Source of the DNA: Virgibacillus sp. NKC19-3
Lineage (GTDB): Bacteria > Bacillota > Bacilli > Bacillales > Amphibacillaceae
Assembly (NCBI RefSeq): GCF_019837165.1
Contig: NZ_JAGYHC010000001.1
Location: forward strand, 3,534,001-3,598,000
Direction: 5' to 3'
DNA length: 64,000 nt
In this document: piece after piece, positions 17,832 through 27,065 of the stretch
Layout: each line of letters opens with the position of its first letter
How positions within the stretch are numbered: the stretch's first letter is position 1
Notes under the pieces: generated by a model
Database searches by the model: none
Told to the model about the DNA's origin: nothing
What the model saw: only the letters and a program-made list of their open reading frames with translations
Translations under genes and position numbers: made by a program

Positions 17832-18575
17832 ATGACGAAGCAAGTTTCCATTGCAAAGCTTTGTATGTTGGCGGGGAAAATTATGCTTAAAAGTGGCGCG
17901 GAGACGTATCGCGTGGAGGATACAATGAATCGGATTGCTGAGGCGTATGGGATGGAAGACGCACAAAGCTATGCGACCCCAACCGGCATTCACTTTTCCG
18001 TTGACTTTTCGGAGCATACCAATTTCATGCGGATTACCAATCGTGCTACGGATTTACATAAAATAGCAGAAGTGAATAAGGTCTCTCGCAGTATTGCAAC
18101 TGGCAAACTTGAGATTGATGAAGCCTTCACCATGCTGGAGTGCATTGACCATGCCAAATTAACCTTCCCGGAGTGGATGCAAATTATCGCAGCGGCATTT
18201 GTAAGTGGAAGTTTCGCGATTATGTTTGGTGGAACTTGGCCAGACTTTATCCCTGCATGTATTGCCGGCAGTACAGGATTTGCAGGAATGCTCGGAGCTA
18301 ATAGGCTGGTGGATATTCGCTTTATCGCAGAGTTTATTGGTTCAGTTATGATCGGAGTGGTAGCCGTCTTGTTTATCAGTAATGGCTTTGGTGCATCGTT
18401 GGATAGAATAATTATCGGTGCGGTGATGCCGTTGGTACCGGGACTACATATCACGAATGCTGTTCGCGACCTGATGGCAGGACATTTGGTAGCAGGTGTA
18501 TCAAAAGGGGTTGAGGCTCTCTTGACTGCATTTGCAATTGGGGCTGGTATAGCAGTTATCATCGGTTTTATTTAA
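17832..18575 (+). CDS. Threonine/serine exporter family, ThrE N-terminal half (YjjP type)
   Basis: Membrane protein of the split ThrE family, which exports small amino acids such as threonine and serine; here it could relieve amino-acid or peptide load. The start at 17832 is six bases after GAGGTGG; the longer frame begins inside that site. The soluble N-domain carries the family signature GAETYRVEDTMNRI and HFSVDFSEHTNFMR. About five membrane helices follow, with PLVPGLHITNAVRDL. It is followed after 20 bases by the second half of the transporter, and the two polypeptides should assemble. Confidence 0.85.
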   Translation: MTKQVSIAKLCMLAGKIMLKSGAETYRVEDTMNRIAEAYGMEDAQSYATPTGIHFSVDFSEHTNFMRITNRATDLHKIAEVNKVSRSIATGKLEIDEAFTMLECIDHAKLTFPEWMQIIAAAFVSGSFAIMFGGTWPDFIPACIAGSTGFAGMLGANRLVDIRFIAEFIGSVMIGVVAVLFISNGFGASLDRIIIGAVMPLVPGLHITNAVRDLMAGHLVAGVSKGVEALLTAFAIGAGIAVIIGFI

Positions 18576-18595
18576 ATCCGGAGGGGAGAATAAGG

Positions 18596-19033
18596 ATGGA
18601 TATTATCATAGAACTTATTACAAGCTTTATTGCAGCTGCTGGATTCGGCATTCTTTTTAATGCGCCCCGGCAGGTCCTTATTCCATGCGGGCTTGTTGGA
18701 ATGTCCGGATGGATTTTATATGATGCGCTCACAGAATTAGCCATGGATGCTGTTCCTGCAACAATTTTTGCTGCAATGCTTGTAGCCGTGTTGAGCCAAC
18801 TTTGTGCGAAGTTTTATAAAAAACCGATTATCGTTTTTAGTGTTTCTGGCATTATCCCGCTTGTGCCTGGTGGGATCGCGTATGATGCGATGCGCCATTT
18901 TGTAGAAAATGATTACTATCATGCGGTACAATTATCCGCACAAGTGATGCTTCTGGCAGGAGGTATTGCAATGGGACTGGTTTTTTCAGAAGTTGTGAAT
19001 CAAGTTGCCCGCAAGTTCTCACGTCAGCATTAG
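18596..19033 (+). CDS. Threonine/serine exporter family, C-terminal half (YjjB type)
   Basis: Second component of the split ThrE-like exporter. GGAGGGGAGAATAAGG precedes the ATG. The 145-residue product is nearly all membrane helices (four), with GILFNAPRQVLIPCGLVGMSG at the start and the family motif GIIPLVPGGIAYDAMRHF that mirrors PLVPGLHITNAVRD in the upstream partner. It is in an operon with that partner. Confidence 0.85.
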   Translation: MDIIIELITSFIAAAGFGILFNAPRQVLIPCGLVGMSGWILYDALTELAMDAVPATIFAAMLVAVLSQLCAKFYKKPIIVFSVSGIIPLVPGGIAYDAMRHFVENDYYHAVQLSAQVMLLAGGIAMGLVFSEVVNQVARKFSRQH

Positions 19034-19164
19034 CAGCAGATCGAATGATGGCGGTAGACAGACAATCCGTTCCCCTTTCTTCCCAACCTGTATTAGTTGC
19101 TTTAATTCTTTTTCCCTTATAAAATATATTATTATGGACTTACTTAGAAATGAGGGAATTTCTA

Positions 19165-20655
19165 TTGAATAATGAACATAACCCAAAGGCAATTATTGTT
19201 ATCTTTGGGGTAACAGGTGATTTAGCGAAACGAAAATTATTCCCATCAATTTACCGGCTTTATCAAAATGGGAAAATTGATGATGATTTTGCTGTGGTAG
19301 GTCTCGCACGGAGACCGTGGACCAATGAAATATTACGTGACAATGTAGAACAATCGATTAAAGAAATAAATTCTTCCAAGTCCGATTTAGATAATTTTAA
19401 ATCTCATTTTTATTACCAGTCCTTTGATGTCACGGACGCTTCCTCTTATCAGGGATTAAATGATTTACTACAGGAACTGGAAGGGATGTACAATACAAAT
19501 GGGAACCGAATATTCTATTTGGCGATGGCACCGGAATTTTTCGGTACAATTGCGGTTAACTTGAAAGATTACTGCTTAGAGATAAGTTCTGGGTGGTCAC
19601 GGCTTGTGATCGAGAAACCATTTGGTCACGATCTGCCATCTGCAAGAACATTGAATAACCAGATTCGAGAGGCGTTTGATGAGGAACAGATCTATCGAAT
19701 CGACCATTACTTAGGAAAAGAAATGGTTCAAAATATTGAAGTGATCCGTTTTGCCAATGGCATATTCGAGCATCTTTGGAACAATCGATTCATTTCCAAC
19801 ATTCAAATCACCTCCAGTGAATCGCTGGGAGTCGAAGAGCGAGCGCGTTATTATGATCATTCCGGAGCGACGCGAGATATGGTTCAAAACCATATGCTCC
19901 AGATGGTGGCATTACTCGCCATGGAGCCACCAATTAAATTAACAACAGATGAAATTCGCTCGGAAAAAATCAAAGTACTTCGAGCTCTCCGACCCATTAA
20001 CGACGATGAAGTGGATGAGAACTTTGTCAGAGGCCAATATGGCAGTGGATATTTGCATGGAAAATATGTGCAGAGCTACCGGGAGGAGGCGGAAGAACTA
20101 AACGATTCACACACGGAAACATATGTGGCCGGAAAAGTGATGATTGATAATTACCGCTGGGCAGGCGTCCCTTTTTACATTCGGACAGGCAAACGTATGG
20201 CTGAAAAATCAACCAATATTGTCGTTGAGTTTAAGGATATTCCAATGAATCTGTATTCCGAAGATAATGGGAATAGAAATCCAAATTTACTTGTCATCAA
20301 TATCCAGCCAAATGAAGGAATTACGTTGTTTTTAAACGCGAAGAAATCAGGCCATGGCTCTGCCGCACAGCCTATTCAGCTTTCCTATAATAATAATGGT
20401 GTGCATGGAATTAATACGCCGGAAGCGTATGAGAAACTACTCTATGATTGTATGCTTGGGGATGCGACAAACTTTACACATTGGGATGAGGTTGCATTTT
20501 CCTGGGCGTACATTGATGCTATTTTAAATGCGTGGGCAAGGCAAACGCCTGATTTTCCGAACTACCAATCGGGATCGATGGGGCCTAAAGAAGCGGACGA
20601 TCTGCTTGCCAAAGATGGCTTCCACTGGTGGCCAATAACGGACGTAGTGGATTAA
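19165..20655 (+). CDS. zwf: Glucose-6-phosphate 1-dehydrogenase
   Basis: Cytoplasmic enzyme oxidising glucose-6-phosphate with NADP to 6-phosphogluconolactone, the entry to the oxidative pentose phosphate pathway. The start is set at the TTG at 19165: GAGGGA lies seven bases before it, and the resulting NNEHNPKAIIVIFG has the same offset to the Rossmann motif as the B. subtilis protein. An ATG at 19150 in the same frame has no ribosome site. Motifs seen are GVTGDLAKRKLFP, EKPFGHD, the active-site RIDHYLGKE, and GVPFYIRTGKR in the C-domain. The length (496) is normal. It appears to be a single gene. Confidence 0.93.
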   Translation: MNNEHNPKAIIVIFGVTGDLAKRKLFPSIYRLYQNGKIDDDFAVVGLARRPWTNEILRDNVEQSIKEINSSKSDLDNFKSHFYYQSFDVTDASSYQGLNDLLQELEGMYNTNGNRIFYLAMAPEFFGTIAVNLKDYCLEISSGWSRLVIEKPFGHDLPSARTLNNQIREAFDEEQIYRIDHYLGKEMVQNIEVIRFANGIFEHLWNNRFISNIQITSSESLGVEERARYYDHSGATRDMVQNHMLQMVALLAMEPPIKLTTDEIRSEKIKVLRALRPINDDEVDENFVRGQYGSGYLHGKYVQSYREEAEELNDSHTETYVAGKVMIDNYRWAGVPFYIRTGKRMAEKSTNIVVEFKDIPMNLYSEDNGNRNPNLLVINIQPNEGITLFLNAKKSGHGSAAQPIQLSYNNNGVHGINTPEAYEKLLYDCMLGDATNFTHWDEVAFSWAYIDAILNAWARQTPDFPNYQSGSMGPKEADDLLAKDGFHWWPITDVVD

Positions 20656-20757
20656 GGTGATTCTGTTGAAAGAACTCCTATTTAAAGAGGGAGTGCTGCT
20701 GGATGGCGGTGCCCCCTCTTATTTTGATTGTGTCGTAACTTAGAGGTGAAGGGTAGT

Positions 20758-20946
20758 GTCTCCCGTTTCGGCGTTGCTGTCTCCCGTTTTGGCGTGCGGC
20801 TCTCCCGATTTGGCATTGCTGTCTCCCGATTTGGCGTGCGGCTCTCCCGTTTTGGCATTGCTGTCTCCCGAATTAGTGCGCGGTTCTCCCATTTCGGCGT
20901 TGCTGTCTCCCGAATTAGTGCGCGGTTCTCCCGTTTCGGCGTTGCT
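20758..20946. repeat. Nine-copy 21-bp tandem repeat with 42-bp higher order
   Basis: Nine units of ~21 bp share the core ctcccgNttNgg. They alternate between a form ending ggcgttgct and one ending gcgtgcgg or gcgcgg, giving a 42-bp super-period. There are no spacers, so it is not a CRISPR. Because 21 is a multiple of three, several frames stay open (proline/serine-rich on plus, arginine/glutamate-rich on minus), but none has a ribosome site or a recognisable start. The array lies between zwf and a convergent membrane-protein gene. Confidence 0.85.
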
Positions 20947-20955
20947 GCCTCCTCA

Positions 20956-21258
20956 TTAACTTCTCTGCTCGAAATCTGGTCTCGAAGCAATAATTATCAA
21001 GACAATCGCAGTTAAAATATGCATAATCATACCAACAAATGGAATCCAAGCGATGAGCGACGTTATAATTCCTAATATACTCCCAGCGGTTATTCCTCTA
21101 TCTCTATAGGTAAGCACCCAGGTAATAATGTGAAGGAACAGCATGACAACAAGGGGTGTCCATACTTGACTAAGCACATACACGCCACCCAAAATCGGTA
21201 TCCCTAGCAAAGCTTCCAATATTCCAGTTATCCATCGCATAACACGTGATAAAGACAT
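20956..21258 (-). CDS. Small four-helix membrane protein, unknown function
   Basis: The ATG at 21258 follows GGAGG. The 100-residue product consists of about four hydrophobic helices (ITGILEALLGIPILGGVYVL, WTPLVVMLFLHIITWVL, ITAGSILGIITSLIAWIP, VGMIMHILTAIVLIII) with short polar loops and a short acidic end. I do not recognise a named family. Its stop lies 10 bases from the edge of the tandem repeat. A perfect RBS and clean membrane pattern argue it is real. Confidence 0.65.
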   Translation of the reverse strand: MSLSRVMRWITGILEALLGIPILGGVYVLSQVWTPLVVMLFLHIITWVLTYRDRGITAGSILGIITSLIAWIPFVGMIMHILTAIVLIIIASRPDFEQRS

Positions 21259-21405
21259 TGATTTTTCCTCCAATGAAAAAAGTTATATAATAATATTCCC
21301 AACTAAGCCGGAAATCACTCGTTATTTCCCTTTCTTTATACGATGAAAGTTTTACAATCTAAAGTCAAACCCTCACACTCATGCAGATAAGATTTCTCAC
21401 CTAAA

Positions 21406-21433
21406 AAAGCTCCCCGCACGCGCGAGGAGCTTT
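21406..21433 (-). terminator. Terminator of the swrC operon
   Basis: On the minus strand AAAGCTCC and GGAGCTTT pair around a GC-rich loop, followed by TTTTTT. It begins a few bases after the swrC stop codon. Confidence 0.8.
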
Positions 21434-21439
21434 CTCTAT

Positions 21440-24400
21440 TTATGCATCTTTCTTTTTCTTCTTCCGTTTCGTGAGTTTCTTCGTTAGATCATCAAACAAG
21501 GAATAGACTACTGGTACAAGCAGCAATGTAAATATACTGGAAACACTGAGACCGAATATAATGGTTACAGCTAATGGCTGTTGCAATTCTGCACCTTCGC
21601 CTAATGCCAATGCGATTGGTATCATGGCTAACACCGTTGTTAATGTCGTCATCAAGATAGGGCGTAACCTGCTGCGACCCGCTTCGAGAATAGCTTCATA
21701 CCTTTCCACGCCTTTTCGTCTTAATATGTTCATGTAATCCACGAGTACAATCGAGTTATTAACTACGATACCGGCAAGCATAATGAGCCCAATAAATGCG
21801 ACAGTACTGAGTGGTATTCCCGTTACAAAGAATCCGAGCATTACGCCGACTACTGTTGTTGGCAATGCGAACATAATAATTAACGGATACAAGAAATTTT
21901 CAAACTGGACTGCCATTACAGCATATACCAGGAATATCGAGAAGATCAGCGCTAATGCTAACTGTGAAAATGATTCTCCCATGTCCTCTGCTTGACCGCC
22001 GATTTCATAACTGTAACCTTCTGGGAAGTTCATATTGTCAAGAGCTGTTTCTATATCTCCAATAACACTTCCAAGATCACGATCACTGATGGCGCTTGTT
22101 ACGTTCATTTGCGCCTGTTGATTTTCCCGCAATAATGCAACCGGACCTTCTACTTGCTCAAACGAAGCAACTTCCTGAAGTGGGACCTGTGAACCGGTTG
22201 GAGACTGAACTTTCATATCCTCTAAATCATTAATGGTACTACGTGCCTCTTCCGGATAAATCATGGAAACATCCAGCTCATCTCCGGCATCATTATAATT
22301 GGTAACAACCTGACCATTAAACTGCATCTGAATTTGACCCAGGATTTGTTCCTGGTTTAACCCCTGCAACGCTGCTTCCTCATCATTGATATTGATATTC
22401 AGCTGCGGGACAGCTTCATCTGCAGCAGAAGTCGGATTAAAGACACCATCGATGGATGAGATCGTATTTACAACATCATCCGATAAGTCACGCAACACTT
22501 CATGTTCCGGTCCATTTACCTGTATCTGAATCGGATCACCCATATTCATATCACTCATAGAACTTACAGTAATTTCTGCACCAGTGATCGTTTGTAGTTC
22601 TTCATCGAGCTCCTGAACTAATGAATCTGTAGACGTATCACGTTCTCCTGCTGGTACTAACAATATCGTATAGATAGCTGTATTCGCACTTCCACCCATC
22701 ATGTCGTCGCCACCTACAGAGACATAACTGGAGTCAATAAGATCCTGGTGGTTTGCTAATTCCTCATTCACCTGCATGACTTTTTCCTCGGTATAATCCG
22801 CTGAATTTCCAGTTTCCGTTTCCACCTCGATCTGCATTTGCCCCTGATCAGACTCCGGAATAAATTCTGCACCGACAAATGGAATTAATGCAAGGCTAGC
22901 TACAATGGCAATAAGCGTCCCCGCAATCGTTGTTTTACGATGGTGAAGCACCCATTTCAGTACGCTATGATACTTATCGCCAAGCCATTTTAGAACAGAA
23001 TTAAACCAGTAACGGCGACCACTTTCCGACATCGCTTTTGATAGCATTTTCGATGAAAGCATTGGTACAAGCGTAATAGCTACAATAAGGGATGTAACCA
23101 ATGCAAATGCAACAGCCAAGCCAAGTGGTGTAAATAGATCGGCTGCAATACCTTCCACAAAAATCATTGGTAAGAAGACGACCAACGTTGTAGTAGTCGA
23201 CGCAATTACTGCCGGCGCAAGCTCGGATGCCCCTTTCGTAGCAGATTCAACTAAACTGTATCCTCTCTGCCTGAAGGAGTAGATATGTTCTAAAATAACA
23301 ATCGAACTATCGACCATCATCCCTATCCCTAATGCTAATCCACCTAGCGTTAACACATTAAGGGTTTGGCCGGTAAAGTATAACAGAGCAAATGTCGAAA
23401 TAAGCGCAATCGGGATCGAAAACCCAATCACAAGCGTTGCGCGTACACTCTTTAAAAATAGGAGCAAAATAAGCGCAGCTATAACTCCAGCAATGATGAT
23501 ATTTTCAATCACTGAATCGACAGACATCTGTGTAAACTCGGATGTATCAACGATAACTTCCATATTTACATTGTCAGGAAGATCCCCATCTAATTCACCC
23601 ATTCTATCCTGAATGGTTGTTGCAACATCGACGGTATTGGCATCCGTTTTCTTCATCATAGATAGAACGATGGAGGGCTCTCCATTTACAAGTGTTGTTG
23701 CAGCGTCCTTCGTGGTATCGTTGACTTCTGCAATGTCTTCTATATGTACAGTGGTTCCGGATTCGGATTGAACAATCGTTTGTTCAATATCCTCTAACGA
23801 ATCAAATTCACCGGTTACACGCATCTGAAGGTCTTTATTCCCTTGTTCCACATTGCCGACAGATGCTGATTGATTCGAGCTGTTCATGGCTGTACTAATA
23901 TCTTGTGCGCTCATGCCATATTGCTGCAACTTTCCTTGATCAATAACGAGTTGAATCTCGCGCTCCACGCCACCTTCAACCGTTACAGAGGCTACACCTT
24001 CCTGACGCTCAAAGAATGGCACAATATCATCATTGGCAATCTGAGTTAATTCCTCTGGATCATCCCCGGTTAACCCCATGGTTACAATCGGCATCTGGTC
24101 CGGGCTAAAGCGCATGATATTAGGCTCACCGGCCTCCTCCGGTAAATAACCGCTCACTTGGTCGACACTTTCGCGCACATCGAGTAAAGCTTGGTCCAGA
24201 TCTGTTCCACTGCTGAACATCATCATAACAAGGGATGAACCAGATTGAGATTGAGATTGTACAGTTTCAATTCCTTCAACAGAACTTACAGCTGATTCAA
24301 GTGGTTGACTAATGACATTTTCCACATCCTGTGGTGCGGCATCCTCATAAGATGTCGCTACAACAGCTACCGGCAATTCAATATCCGGAAAAAGATCAAC

Positions 24401-24499
24401 CGACAGATTACGTACACTCACAATGCCGAGCGCAATGATTGCAAGTACAATCATAATGACGCCAACAGGACGTTTAACGGATGTATTTACTAGCTTCAA
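21440..24499 (-). CDS. swrC: RND-family multidrug/surfactin-type efflux pump (SwrC-like)
   Basis: Inner-membrane proton-driven exporter of the AcrB/RND superfamily; the B. subtilis homologue (YerP/SwrC) gives surfactin and acriflavine resistance. 1019 residues, with the first helix at 10-30, a large loop domain, a block of helices (about 330-530) including the proton-relay stretch GGLALGIGMMVDSSIVILEH, a second loop domain, and a final block with GIVVNNSIVLVDYMN. The start is the TTG at 24499 after GGAG. It begins four bases after the adaptor gene, forming a two-gene operon. A decayed TetR gene lies upstream where B. subtilis keeps yerO, so local repression may be lost. Confidence 0.9.
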   Translation of the reverse strand: MKLVNTSVKRPVGVIMIVLAIIALGIVSVRNLSVDLFPDIELPVAVVATSYEDAAPQDVENVISQPLESAVSSVEGIETVQSQSQSGSSLVMMMFSSGTDLDQALLDVRESVDQVSGYLPEEAGEPNIMRFSPDQMPIVTMGLTGDDPEELTQIANDDIVPFFERQEGVASVTVEGGVEREIQLVIDQGKLQQYGMSAQDISTAMNSSNQSASVGNVEQGNKDLQMRVTGEFDSLEDIEQTIVQSESGTTVHIEDIAEVNDTTKDAATTLVNGEPSIVLSMMKKTDANTVDVATTIQDRMGELDGDLPDNVNMEVIVDTSEFTQMSVDSVIENIIIAGVIAALILLLFLKSVRATLVIGFSIPIALISTFALLYFTGQTLNVLTLGGLALGIGMMVDSSIVILEHIYSFRQRGYSLVESATKGASELAPAVIASTTTTLVVFLPMIFVEGIAADLFTPLGLAVAFALVTSLIVAITLVPMLSSKMLSKAMSESGRRYWFNSVLKWLGDKYHSVLKWVLHHRKTTIAGTLIAIVASLALIPFVGAEFIPESDQGQMQIEVETETGNSADYTEEKVMQVNEELANHQDLIDSSYVSVGGDDMMGGSANTAIYTILLVPAGERDTSTDSLVQELDEELQTITGAEITVSSMSDMNMGDPIQIQVNGPEHEVLRDLSDDVVNTISSIDGVFNPTSAADEAVPQLNININDEEAALQGLNQEQILGQIQMQFNGQVVTNYNDAGDELDVSMIYPEEARSTINDLEDMKVQSPTGSQVPLQEVASFEQVEGPVALLRENQQAQMNVTSAISDRDLGSVIGDIETALDNMNFPEGYSYEIGGQAEDMGESFSQLALALIFSIFLVYAVMAVQFENFLYPLIIMFALPTTVVGVMLGFFVTGIPLSTVAFIGLIMLAGIVVNNSIVLVDYMNILRRKGVERYEAILEAGRSRLRPILMTTLTTVLAMIPIALALGEGAELQQPLAVTIIFGLSVSSIFTLLLVPVVYSLFDDLTKKLTKRKKKKKDA

Positions 24500-24502
24500 A
24501 AT

Positions 24503-25366
24503 TTATTCTCCTTCCACAACGTTTACTGGGCTGCCATCACTTAGCGTCAGTTGCCCATCGACAACGACTTCATCACCTGCTTGAATTTCGCCTTCAATAG
24601 CTGTTTCATCGGATTGTGATTCTTGAATGGTTACAGTTATTTGATTGGCTGTTTCCCCATCTATAACATAAATAAATGCTTCATCATCAGCATGTGTCAC
24701 AGCTTCTGTCGGCACGATAATAGCTTCTTCTATCCTGTTTTCAGGGACCTGCATCTCCCCAACCATTCCGGCTAAAATATCTCCATCGTCATTGTCAACA
24801 GTGGCCTCAACCGGATATAGCCCCGTATCGTCAGGCATTTTATCGATCGCTGTGATTTCTGCTTCGTATTCATTATCATCGATCACTACATCCAATGTAT
24901 CTTCTGTTGAAAATAACTTTTGAACATCGGCTGTTACATTAAACGTAACTATCATACTATCCAGGTCAGCCACAACGGCTAATGGGTCTTCCGTGCTCAC
25001 TATATCTCCTTCTGAAACTTCTAAATTCGTGATTTCTCCTGCAGTGGATGCTGTTATATCCTGATTCCCGGCAGGTGTAGTAATGCTTGCAATCCGTTCA
25101 TCTTCCTCCACCTGATCACCGTTTTCCACCTCTAATGTATCAATTTCACCAGGCTCTTGAACCATAACTGGTGCGGTGCTTGTAGGTGATGTGTGTCCAT
25201 ACACTGATCTATCAATAACGAAATCATCTTCCGTTACTTCAGCCGTTTCCACCTGTGTTACACCTTCTCCCTCATCTTCATCTTCATTTGCATCCTCATC
25301 ACTAGTACACGCGGCTAAAAATGCAATGAGTAGAATTGCAATCATACCAAAAAGTATTCGCTTCAT
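24503..25366 (-). CDS. RND efflux adaptor (membrane-fusion) lipoprotein
   Basis: Adaptor subunit for the adjacent RND pump. The N-terminus is a lipoprotein signal (MKRILFGMIAILLIAFLAAC), so it is anchored at the outer face of the membrane. A biotinyl-lipoyl-like hairpin domain is visible in two halves (PGEIDTLEVENGDQVEEDE and AGEITNLEVSEGDIVSTED), followed by beta-barrel and membrane-proximal regions (IVPTEAVTHADDEAFIYVIDG). There is no long coiled coil, as expected for a Gram-positive without an outer-membrane channel. It is upstream of swrC by three bases. A strongly acidic linker follows the lipobox. Confidence 0.85.
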   Translation of the reverse strand: MKRILFGMIAILLIAFLAACTSDEDANEDEDEGEGVTQVETAEVTEDDFVIDRSVYGHTSPTSTAPVMVQEPGEIDTLEVENGDQVEEDERIASITTPAGNQDITASTAGEITNLEVSEGDIVSTEDPLAVVADLDSMIVTFNVTADVQKLFSTEDTLDVVIDDNEYEAEITAIDKMPDDTGLYPVEATVDNDDGDILAGMVGEMQVPENRIEEAIIVPTEAVTHADDEAFIYVIDGETANQITVTIQESQSDETAIEGEIQAGDEVVVDGQLTLSDGSPVNVVEGE

Positions 25367-25473
25367 CCTTCGCTCTCCTCACTTTTAAAATTTAATGTGA
25401 AAGCTCTACCTGCAGGATTTGGGCCAGTCGCTCACATTCATGCAGTAGCTCAACTTGCTGAAATGGGCGGTCC

Positions 25474-26050
25474 TCATATCACGACAGGACGCATTTCATT
25501 GTTACCTGTTTTCTTTTCAATCGCCTCAACAATTTCCCGAAGCTGTTTCTTTTTTTCGGATTCACATCTAGGAATCTAATATTTTCATCAAACGATTGGA
25601 TATTATCTGCTCCATGGTCTGATTTTTTTCCGTGCCATTTTCACATGGAATGCGACCAATAGAAGGGAGTGCCGCTTCCTTCGACGTGAGCATACCGTGG
25701 TCAATATCAACCCGTCTACGAACAAGGAATGCACTCCATTTTTTCCCGTCAATATGTATATTATCAATAACCATCCATTTAAAATAGCCATTGATGAAGC
25801 CATCAAATAAAATCACAGCATCCATGGTGCCTTCTTCTATCTTTTCACCATCAATACCTGGTAACTACCCCTCATCCAATGGAAAATTCCCATTTTCATC
25901 TGTCTCATGAGTTTCTCCGTATGTTCTCCAAGGAAAATCGTTTCACGCAGGTGCATAATAATAAATGCTTTATACTCATAGATATCTTCCATTAGAATGA
26001 TGAGCTGTTTCTCGAGAATTATCCGGGGATCGTGGTTCTTTTCATTCGTG
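25474..26050 (-). pseudogene. yerO: Decayed TetR-family regulator, yerO-like
   Basis: Reading the minus strand across frames gives a coherent TetR C-terminal domain. It begins NEKNHDPRIILEKQ ... FIIMHLRETIF ... MGIFHWMRGSYQ, shifts frame near 25862, continues IDGEKIEEGTMDAVILFDGFINGYFKW to MKILDS, meets a stop at 25568, and resumes in another frame as ESEKKKQLREIVEAIEKKTGNNEMRP. The N-terminal helix-turn-helix is absent. B. subtilis has yerO, a TetR repressor, directly beside swrC (yerP), so position and sequence agree. Family assignment is from memory of TetR C-domains; decay is seen directly. Confidence 0.65.
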
Positions 26051-26312
26051 GCCTTTACACCTCATTTGGCTATCTGTATCTCCATGAAAATCGTATAACT
26101 TACTGGTTAGTCATACGTCATACATTTTATAAATAAACTACCTTTCTATTATACATAGGCGATTAACCACAAGCAACTAATTATTTGTGTAGTTGGAACA
26201 TTTTCACTTAAAGGATGGATTTCGCTTAGCTTATCTAAAACGCCATCGTTACAAACGCCACTAATACTACTGATGATGCAAATGACACATCCATATAATC
26301 CCACGATGAGAA

Positions 26313-26798
26313 TCATGTACTACCCCGCCCACCAAAAATTTTCTCCCGGTTGAAATATATGATAAGTTGACTCGTCCGTTTATGTTGCATATCAATGATA
26401 TTGTACGAAGCATTGACATAAATTCCTGTTCCATCACGAAACCCGATAAATGTTTTGTCGTCTCGTCCTTCATAGAATTTAATATGATGATATGCCAACC
26501 ACACACAGTCATTACTTTTTAATGATGATGTTGGCAACATATATAACCCGCTATCCGTATCAATCGGAACTGGTAATTTACTCGCAGAATGCAAGATTTC
26601 CTTCACAGCATCCTTTCTTCCTTTTAGACTTGAACCAAACGCTATACAACTTTGATCAAGAATATGTTCTAGCGTATAGCTGGAATGCCTTTTTTTACCT
26701 CCCTCCAAGATTTGTGTGCGATAATAGGTTGTGTTCTTTGTCATGATCGCCTTCGTCTGTTTCTCAATAATGTATTCTGGTTTTTCCTCGCTTCTCAT
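26313..26798 (-). CDS. comK: ComK-family competence transcription factor
   Basis: DNA-binding activator of genetic competence genes. The start at ATG 26798 follows GGGGG; the longest frame adds six residues. Family features are clear: EYIIEKQTKAIM at the start, LEHILDQSCIAFGSSLKGRKDA (compare the B. subtilis FFGSSYAGRK), the central PVPIDTDSGLYMLPTSS, CVWLAYHHIKFYEG and GIYVNASYNIIDMQ. At 161 residues it is about 30 shorter than the B. subtilis protein (192), missing the extreme C-terminus that carries the multimerisation and degradation region. Many Bacillaceae ComK proteins are short, so function is possible but not certain. It is next to the decayed yerO region. Confidence 0.8.
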   Translation of the reverse strand: MRSEEKPEYIIEKQTKAIMTKNTTYYRTQILEGGKKRHSSYTLEHILDQSCIAFGSSLKGRKDAVKEILHSASKLPVPIDTDSGLYMLPTSSLKSNDCVWLAYHHIKFYEGRDDKTFIGFRDGTGIYVNASYNIIDMQHKRTSQLIIYFNREKIFGGRGST

Positions 26799-27009
26799 CC
26801 CGGTTCCCCCTGCCATTTTAAGCCTATTCTATCCTTTATGACGGATTATTCCAACTATTATTTACCGAATGAGAAGGTTTTCTTCGTAAGCAAAAACGAA
26901 CTTTTTAATGCATGACAAATCGAAATTTAAAAGGGTTCCAACACAATCCCCATAAATTATTCAAAACAATAATAACAATTGGTAAAATCAGCAATTCGAA
27001 TATACAAAA

Positions 27010-27044
27010 AAGAACGGCTCTCTACTGATTTAGAAACCGTTCTT
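27010..27044 (-). terminator. Terminator of the acidic lipoprotein gene
   Basis: AAGAACGG (27010-27017) pairs with CCGTTCTT (27037-27044); on the minus strand the stem is followed by TTTTTT. It lies about 20 bases beyond the lipoprotein stop. Confidence 0.7.
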
Positions 27045-27065
27045 CTTTTATGTTTCCTTAAGACC

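Noticed and set aside
20758-20946. CRISPR array
   Set aside because: Repeats are directly adjacent with no unique spacers, and no cas genes are present.
20682-21015. Arg/Glu-rich and Pro/Ser-rich frames across the 21-bp array
   Set aside because: Open only because the period is a multiple of three; no start context and no fold.
26267-26512. 81-codon frame inside comK on the same strand
   Set aside because: It overlaps comK in another frame and has none of the family signals comK shows.
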